From the NCBI RefSeq assembly GCF_001458595.1, contig NZ_LN890327.1, positions 487,769 through 551,768 on the forward strand: 64,000 nt of DNA, given 5' to 3'. The notes beneath the pieces are model-generated. The model saw nothing but the letters and a program-made list of their open reading frames with translations. It searched no databases and had not been told where the DNA came from. Source of the DNA: Clostridium neonatale (GTDB lineage Bacteria; Bacillota; Clostridia; Clostridiales; Clostridiaceae). The position numbers were made by a program, and so were the translations under genes. Of this stretch, positions 59,274-64,000 are shown piece after piece; within the stretch, counting starts at the first letter, position 1, and each line of letters begins with the position of its first letter.

Positions 59274-60848
59274 ATGAAATATTATGATGATATAAGAGAA
59301 TTAGTAGGTAATACACCATTACTTAAGTTAAATCATATATCTCCGGATAATAATGTTAATATATTTGCAAAATTAGAATATCTAAATCCAGGAGGAAGTA
59401 TTAAAGACAGAATAGGTCTTGAGATTATAGAAAGTGCAGAAAAGGAAGGCTTATTAAAGCCAGGATACACAATTATAGAAGCTACTGCTGGAAATACTGG
59501 AATTGGGCTTGCTATCGCAGCATTTGAAAAAAATTATAAATTAATAATTGTAATTCCAGAGAAATTTTCAATAGAAAAGCAAATTTTAATGAGGGCTCTT
59601 GGCGCAGAGCTAATTATTACACCTTTAGAAGAAGGGATAGAAGGCGCAGTTAAAAAAGCTGATGAATTATTAAAAGAAATACCAAATTCTTTTATGGCAA
59701 AGCAATTTGATAATCCGGCAAATGTGGCTGCACATAGAAAAACAGGAAAAGAAATATATGATGCTCTTGATGGAAATGTTGATGTACTTGTAGCAGGTGC
59801 AGGTTCTGGAGGTACTATTACTGGAATAGCTCAATATTTAAAAGAGAAAAATCCAAGCGTAAAAATTATTCTTGCAGATCCAGTTGGCTCAATTCTTGGA
59901 GGTGGAGAAGAAGGCACATATAAGGTAGAAGGAATAGGAAATCATTTTATTCCAAGTATCTTTGATAGAAGTCTTATAGATGAAGTAGAAAAAATTCGTG
60001 ATGAAGAATCAATGTATTTTGTACGATTATTATCTAAAAAAGAAGGGGTATTTGCTGGGTCATCATCAGGAGCAGCAGTGGCAGCAGCACTAAAACAGGC
60101 GTATAAGGCAAAAAGTAAAACTAATATAGTAGTAATACTTCCAGATCGAAGTGATAGATATTTCAGTCAAAATTTGTATGATTTTAATGTGCAGCTTTCC
60201 GATTTTAGATTTAATGCTTTGTTTGATGATTTTGCAGAGAATTATGATGAAACTATTTCTATGGAAGATGGAGAATATAAAGAGTTATTTAAAAATTATA
60301 ATGAGATATTGAATGAAACTGTAAAACACATATCAAAATTTGAAAATGCAAAAGTTATTGATATCGGTTCAGGAACTGGAAATTTAACAAATATTGCTTC
60401 TAAAATTGGATATGATATAGTTGGAATAGAGCCAAATTTAAAAACAAGAAATATTGCAACTGCAAAATATCCGGAAATAAAATTTTTATCAGGAACATTT
60501 TTATCACTACCAATAGATGATAGTAGTTTAGATGCAATAATAAGCAGTTATGCATTTCATAATTTGACTGATGAAGAAAAGAAAGAGGCAATTGCAGAAT
60601 TTAAAAAGAAACTTAAAGATAATGGGACTGTTGTGATTGCAGATACCATTTATGAAAATGATGAAGCTAAGAAGAACTTTATAAGAGAAGTAGAAGAGTC
60701 TGGGGAGATTACTTTAGCACATACATTGAAAAATGAATTTTCTTCAACAGAGACATTATTAACAGAACTATTTGAAAATGAAGGTTTTAAAGTAACTTAT
60801 CAGCAAATGAATAAATTTGTATGGATTTTAACTGCAAAACTTGATTAA
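59274..60848 (+). CDS. Fusion: cystathionine beta-synthase-type PLP enzyme (MccA) + SAM methyltransferase
   Basis: 524 residues. Residues 1-~300 are a CysK-fold enzyme with PLP Lys in NPGGSIKDRIG and the MccA-type EATAGNTGIGLA loop, making cystathionine from homocysteine and activated serine. Residues ~310-524 are a class I methyltransferase (motif I VIDIGSGTGN ~361-370, then LDAIISSYAFHNL). In B. subtilis (yrrT-mccA-mccB) and C. acetobutylicum (ubiG-mccB-mccA) the methyltransferase is a separate gene. Here it is joined to MccA, so making homocysteine via SAM and using it may be coupled. No frameshift or stop at the junction. Confidence 0.9.
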   Translation: MKYYDDIRELVGNTPLLKLNHISPDNNVNIFAKLEYLNPGGSIKDRIGLEIIESAEKEGLLKPGYTIIEATAGNTGIGLAIAAFEKNYKLIIVIPEKFSIEKQILMRALGAELIITPLEEGIEGAVKKADELLKEIPNSFMAKQFDNPANVAAHRKTGKEIYDALDGNVDVLVAGAGSGGTITGIAQYLKEKNPSVKIILADPVGSILGGGEEGTYKVEGIGNHFIPSIFDRSLIDEVEKIRDEESMYFVRLLSKKEGVFAGSSSGAAVAAALKQAYKAKSKTNIVVILPDRSDRYFSQNLYDFNVQLSDFRFNALFDDFAENYDETISMEDGEYKELFKNYNEILNETVKHISKFENAKVIDIGSGTGNLTNIASKIGYDIVGIEPNLKTRNIATAKYPEIKFLSGTFLSLPIDDSSLDAIISSYAFHNLTDEEKKEAIAEFKKKLKDNGTVVIADTIYENDEAKKNFIREVEESGEITLAHTLKNEFSSTETLLTELFENEGFKVTYQQMNKFVWILTAKLD

Positions 60849-60884
60849 TAAATTTAATTGTTATAAGTTGACTAGAAAACTGGA

Positions 60885-60917
60885 GACTTACGCATAATTT
60901 TTGCGTAAGTCTTTTTT
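60885..60917 (+). terminator. Terminator after the mccBA operon
   Basis: Perfect 10-bp stem (60885-60894 with 60902-60911) followed by six T. Confidence 0.9.
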
Positions 60918-61122
60918 GCAATATAAAAAAGTATTTGTTTATAAAAGAAGAGCAGAAAATAGTTACACAAATATTTAAAAGAAAATAAAATGCCCAGAAT
61001 TTAAGTGAGAGCCCAAATTTTATATTTGGCTGATCGAACTTACTCCTATGAACGGATGTGAATAGTGAGTTTCGTTTAAAAAAAATTATTTGCATAAATA
61101 TCTTAATAAAGATAAAATGTCC

Positions 61123-61218
61123 AGAATATAAGAATATAAGAATATAAGAATATAAGAATATAAGAATATAAGAATATAAGAATATAAGAATATAAGAATA
61201 TAAGAATTTAAGAATTTG
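61123..61218. repeat. Tandem array of the 8-bp unit AGAATATA
   Basis: Ten exact copies (61123-61202) followed by two diverged ones (AGAATTTA, AGAATTTG). The array starts right after GATAAAATGTCC; the same junction without expansion occurs at 60986-61003 (AAAATGCCCAGAATTTAAG), so the array probably grew from one such site. Confidence 0.95.
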
Positions 61219-61480
61219 CTTATTTTATGCGGGGTAGAAGGAATTATTTAAGGAAACATCTTCATCACTAGATAAAGATGGGCTATACTGCTAGGCTCGT
61301 ACCTCACCAAGCATTATATGCCAAGGAAACACCTACTCATATACATTCGTAGGTGTAAGCGATTCACACCAAATCACAGATTCGGGTTCTCTGCTTAAGA
61401 ATGTGCACTTATAAAAAGAGCAGCTATGCTGCAATAAGGAACTTTTCTTATTTTATGGGCTTTTGAGGGATATGTAAAAT
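61219..61480. repeat. Unassigned intergenic element, hairpin-rich and GC-richer than its surroundings
   Basis: No ORF of note. The first 32 bases match window positions 1-32 at most sites (exact for CTTATTTTATGCGG). A related CTTATTTTATG recurs at 61447. Hairpins: CATCTT/AAGATG near 61258-61280, an 8-bp stem ACACCTAC/GTAGGTGT (61329-61336 with 61349-61356), and GCAGC-tat-GCTGC near 61420. It may be a multicopy intergenic repeat or a structured RNA. I cannot name it. Confidence 0.5.
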
Positions 61481-61505
61481 TTTAATTATGGAAGGAGTGT
61501 TAAAA

Positions 61506-62072
61506 ATGAGTGCAATAAATTTACCTAAATATTATGAAAATGAAGCTGGGATTATAAAAAGAGCAGGAGATTTTATTAAAGAGTTCGGAAAGAATGTGTT
61601 AATAGTTGGAGGAGAGACCGCATTAAAAATAGTGAGAATAGATTTATACAGAAGTTTAGAAGAAAATTCAATTAAATATGAAGTTAAGAAATTTAATGGA
61701 TATCCAACTCAAAAATATATTTTAGATTTATGTAATTTAGTTGAAGACTTAGGTGTAAAAAGAGTAAGATATGCAGATACGGTTGGGATATTATCTATAT
61801 CAAAAACAAAACAAGTTATTAGTGAATTAAGAAAAAATTCTAATGTTGATATAGAGATACATTCACACAATGATTTTGGAATGGCATTAGCAATTGCAAT
61901 AGAATCAGTAAAAAATGGTGTGAGATATGTTGATTGTACTTTAGATGGAATAGGAGAAAGAAGTGGAAATTGCAATTTACAAGAATTTTCAAGAATTAGG
62001 TTTGAGTTTCCTGAAGAAGTGAAAATAGATAAAATGAATTTAATCAAAAGTGATCTTAAAAATATAATTTGA
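61506..62072 (+). pseudogene. In-frame chimera: iron-ADH-like N-terminus joined to HMGL/homocitrate-synthase-like fragment
   Basis: 188 codons. Residues 1-~66 resemble the start of iron-containing alcohol/glycerol dehydrogenases (LPKYYENEAGIIKRAGDF, NVLIVGGETALKI). Residues ~70-165 resemble the middle of NifV/LeuA-type acyltransferases (RVRYADTVGIL, metal-binding HSHND at 119-123, GIGERSGN). The dehydrogenase lacks its metal domain. The synthase lacks its catalytic N-terminal DxTLRDGEQ strand and C-terminal domain. AAGGAGTG sits 7 nt before ATG 61506, so it may still be translated, but activity of either half is unlikely. Confidence 0.65.
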
Positions 62073-62420
62073 AAATTAGGTGAGAAGTAAGGGTGATGAT
62101 TATAGATTAGTTTTTTCTGATTTATTATTATCGCTTTTTTATATATTTTAAGTAGTATAGGAATAATGATAACTTTTTTTATAGAAAGTATACATAATGG
62201 CTATAATTTATAATGAAGATGACATACTAAATTAATAAATCATAATAAATTATTATTTATTATAGACATAATAATATTATTTATAGCAGAGAGAATAGTA
62301 ATGGAGATATATTCAGTAAGATGTTATTGTGGTAGTATATAGATATAAAAGAATATTTATAATGTTTAAGAAATTTAAATTATAAATAGTAAAATAATGC
62401 CTTTTAAAGGAGGAATCATT
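62073..62420. other. AT-rich intergenic region upstream of rnr
   Basis: No gene or clear terminator. Short AT palindromes (around 62245-62285) are present. The rnr promoter must lie here but cannot be pinned down. Confidence 0.4.
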
Positions 62421-64000
62421 ATGGGAATTAAACAAACACTAGTAAGCTTTATGAAAGAAACAGCTTATAGTCCTATGGATTTAGAGGAATTATGCGCTGT
62501 ATTTGATATACAACCGAATGAATATAAAGCATTTAAAAAGACATTAAGAACTATGGAAGCAGAGGGATTAATAGTAAAAACCAAAAGAGATAGATATAAA
62601 GTTGCAGGAAAAGAAGAGATAAATAATTATGATGGTCTTGTTATTGGAACTTTAGAAGTACATCAAAGAGGGTTTGGTTTTCTTATTCCAGATGAAGAAG
62701 GACAGAAAGATGTATTTATACCAAGCAATGCTATGAGAGATGCTATGAATGGTGATAAAGTAGCAGTAAAAGTAACAAGAGAAGATACAGATACTAAAAA
62801 AAGAGAAGGTCAGATTGTAGATGTATTAGAGAGAAATGTAACCAAAGTTATTGGCGTATATGAAGATTCAAGAAACTTTGGATTTGTAATATCAGAAGAT
62901 ACTAGAATTTCAAGAGACATATATATACCAAAGAGAGATAGAAATGGTGCGCAAGATGGTGATGTAGTTGTTGTAAAAATAACAAAATATCCAGCTGAAA
63001 GAAGAAAGCCAGAAGGTGTCGTAACAGAAATTCTAGGTAAAAAAGGTGACAAAGGAATTGATATTTTAACAATAATCAAGAAAAATGGACTTCCAGAGGA
63101 GTTCCCAGATAAAGTTTTAAAGTATGCTGATGGTATTTCCGAGGAAATAGATCCAAAAGAGCTTAAGGGAAGACGAGATTTAAGAGAGTTAAGAATGGTA
63201 ACTATAGATGGTGAAGATGCAAAAGATTTAGATGATGCAGTATCTATAGAAAAACTTGAAAATGGTAATTACAGACTTGGTGTTCATATAGCTGATGTTA
63301 CTAATTATGTAAAAGAAAATAATCCATTAGATAGAGAAGCGTTAAAAAGAGCTACCTCTGTTTATTTAATAGATAGAGTTATTCCAATGCTGCCTAGAAA
63401 GTTATCAAATGGAATTTGTTCATTAAATCCAAAGGTTGATAGACTTACACTTACATGCTTTATGGAAATAAACTCAAAAGGTAAGGTTGTAGATCATGAG
63501 ATTGTTGAATCTGTAATTAAGACAAATGAAAGAATGACATATACAGATGTAACTAAAATGTTAAGAGATCATGATGAAGAATTGATAAAGAGATATGATT
63601 ATTTATATGATGACTTTAAACTTATGGAAGAACTTTGCACTATCTTAAGAACAAAAAGAGAAAAAAGAGGAGCTATTGACTTTGAAATAGCAGAAGCTAA
63701 GATTGTTTTAAATGAGCTTGGAAAGCCAATAGAAATAAAGCCTTACGAAAGGGCAATTGCAAATAGAATGATAGAAGAATTTATGCTTGCAGCTAATGAA
63801 ACTGTAGCTGAGCATATGTTTTGGACACATATGCCTTTTGTATATAGAATTCATGAAAATCCAGATGAAGAGAAATTGGCTAAATTTAAAGAATTTATTT
63901 ATAATTTAGGCTATACAATTCAGTGGAAAGAGGATATTCATCCAAAGATGTTCCAAGAAATATTAGAGAAAGTAAAGGGTAAAAATGAGGAAACCGTAGT
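62421..64000 (+). CDS. rnr: Ribonuclease R (3' end beyond the window)
   Basis: Processive 3'-5' exoribonuclease, first 526 residues seen. N-terminal helix-turn-helix (YSPMDLEELCAVFDI), two cold-shock domains (LEVHQRGFGFLIPDEE; VYEDSRNFGFVISED) and the RNB catalytic domain with DGEDAKDLDDAVSIEKL and GVHIADVTNYVKENNPLD carrying the metal-binding Asp residues, then RAIANRMIEEFMLAANE. AAAGGAGG precedes ATG 62421. The frame is open to the last base. In clostridia smpB usually follows. Confidence 0.97.
   Translation, partial: MGIKQTLVSFMKETAYSPMDLEELCAVFDIQPNEYKAFKKTLRTMEAEGLIVKTKRDRYKVAGKEEINNYDGLVIGTLEVHQRGFGFLIPDEEGQKDVFIPSNAMRDAMNGDKVAVKVTREDTDTKKREGQIVDVLERNVTKVIGVYEDSRNFGFVISEDTRISRDIYIPKRDRNGAQDGDVVVVKITKYPAERRKPEGVVTEILGKKGDKGIDILTIIKKNGLPEEFPDKVLKYADGISEEIDPKELKGRRDLRELRMVTIDGEDAKDLDDAVSIEKLENGNYRLGVHIADVTNYVKENNPLDREALKRATSVYLIDRVIPMLPRKLSNGICSLNPKVDRLTLTCFMEINSKGKVVDHEIVESVIKTNERMTYTDVTKMLRDHDEELIKRYDYLYDDFKLMEELCTILRTKREKRGAIDFEIAEAKIVLNELGKPIEIKPYERAIANRMIEEFMLAANETVAEHMFWTHMPFVYRIHENPDEEKLAKFKEFIYNLGYTIQWKEDIHPKMFQEILEKVKGKNEETV

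Noticed and set aside
60787..61095. A 102-codon minus-strand ORF across the end of the MccA fusion and the repeat island
   Set aside because: It overlaps a well-supported gene end and its terminator, and has a low-complexity Phe/Leu-rich translation with no family resemblance.
61123..61218. Tandem repeats as a CRISPR array
   Set aside because: The 8-bp units are contiguous with no spacers, and no cas gene is present.
61219..61480. Group I/II intron or IS605-type element remnant
   Set aside because: I could not find intron core motifs or transposase sequence; the stretch is left unnamed.

Overview
The window looks like a stretch of chromosome from a low-GC, anaerobic, endospore-forming type Firmicute, most likely Clostridium sensu stricto close to the C. 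beijerinckii group. This is inferred from the AT-rich composition, strong AGGAGG-type ribosome binding sites with many TTG and GTG starts, the cggR-gap-pgk-tpi-gpmI-eno order followed by secG and rnr, T-box leaders and a K+-dependent membrane pyrophosphatase. No database search was possible; all family calls come from reading the translated sequences.

Layout. 1-1882: tail of a broken amino-acid ABC ATPase and a chemoreceptor. 2330-10380: an AgrA/AgrC-like two-component pair, a 1,723-residue wall-anchored adhesin with an LPQAG sorting signal, and its probable sortase. 10478-17543: rubrerythrin, two small unknowns, phosphatidylserine synthase, a lipid kinase, a membrane protein, a permuted NlpC/P60-like protein and a YgiQ-type radical SAM protein. 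17668-24657: a soluble PRC/MgtE_N/CBS protein, a cysteine T-box with cysK-cysE, a QueG-like protein, plsC, nth and ddl. 24795-31338: VanS/VanR-like kinase and regulator, GH25 lysozyme, VanW-like protein, trmL and degV. 31536-42321: rpoN, then the glycolytic genes cggR, gap, pgk, tpiA, gpmI and eno, with a small kinase-like gene between gpmI and eno. 42436-46269: DUF805 protein, secG, hppA and an AIM24-type protein.

The most interesting part is 46396-60848, a sulfur locus. A T-box leader with a TGC specifier precedes a DUF2292 gene, nitrogenase-like component 1 subunits (NifD-like, NifK-like), an O-acetylhomoserine sulfhydrylase-type enzyme, a NifH-like reductase, a MetNIQ-type ABC transporter, a NifX-type cofactor protein and a short NifB-like radical SAM protein. 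No nifE or nifN is present. This gene set, and above all the MetY-type partner, matches the methylthio-alkane reductase (Mar) idea better than nitrogen fixation: a nitrogenase-like enzyme frees methanethiol from methylated sulfur compounds and MetY turns it into methionine. Downstream come a D-cysteine desulfhydrase, a second near-duplicate T-box, mccB and a gene fusing mccA to a SAM-dependent methyltransferase, i.e. reverse transsulfuration from homocysteine to cysteine. Together the genes would turn scavenged organic sulfur into methionine and then cysteine when charged tRNA-Cys runs low.

60849-62072 is a rearranged island: a tandem array of an 8-bp unit, a GC-richer structured intergenic stretch that shares a motif with the first 32 bases of the window, and an in-frame chimera of an iron-alcohol-dehydrogenase-like start with a homocitrate/isopropylmalate-synthase-like fragment. 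The window ends inside rnr.
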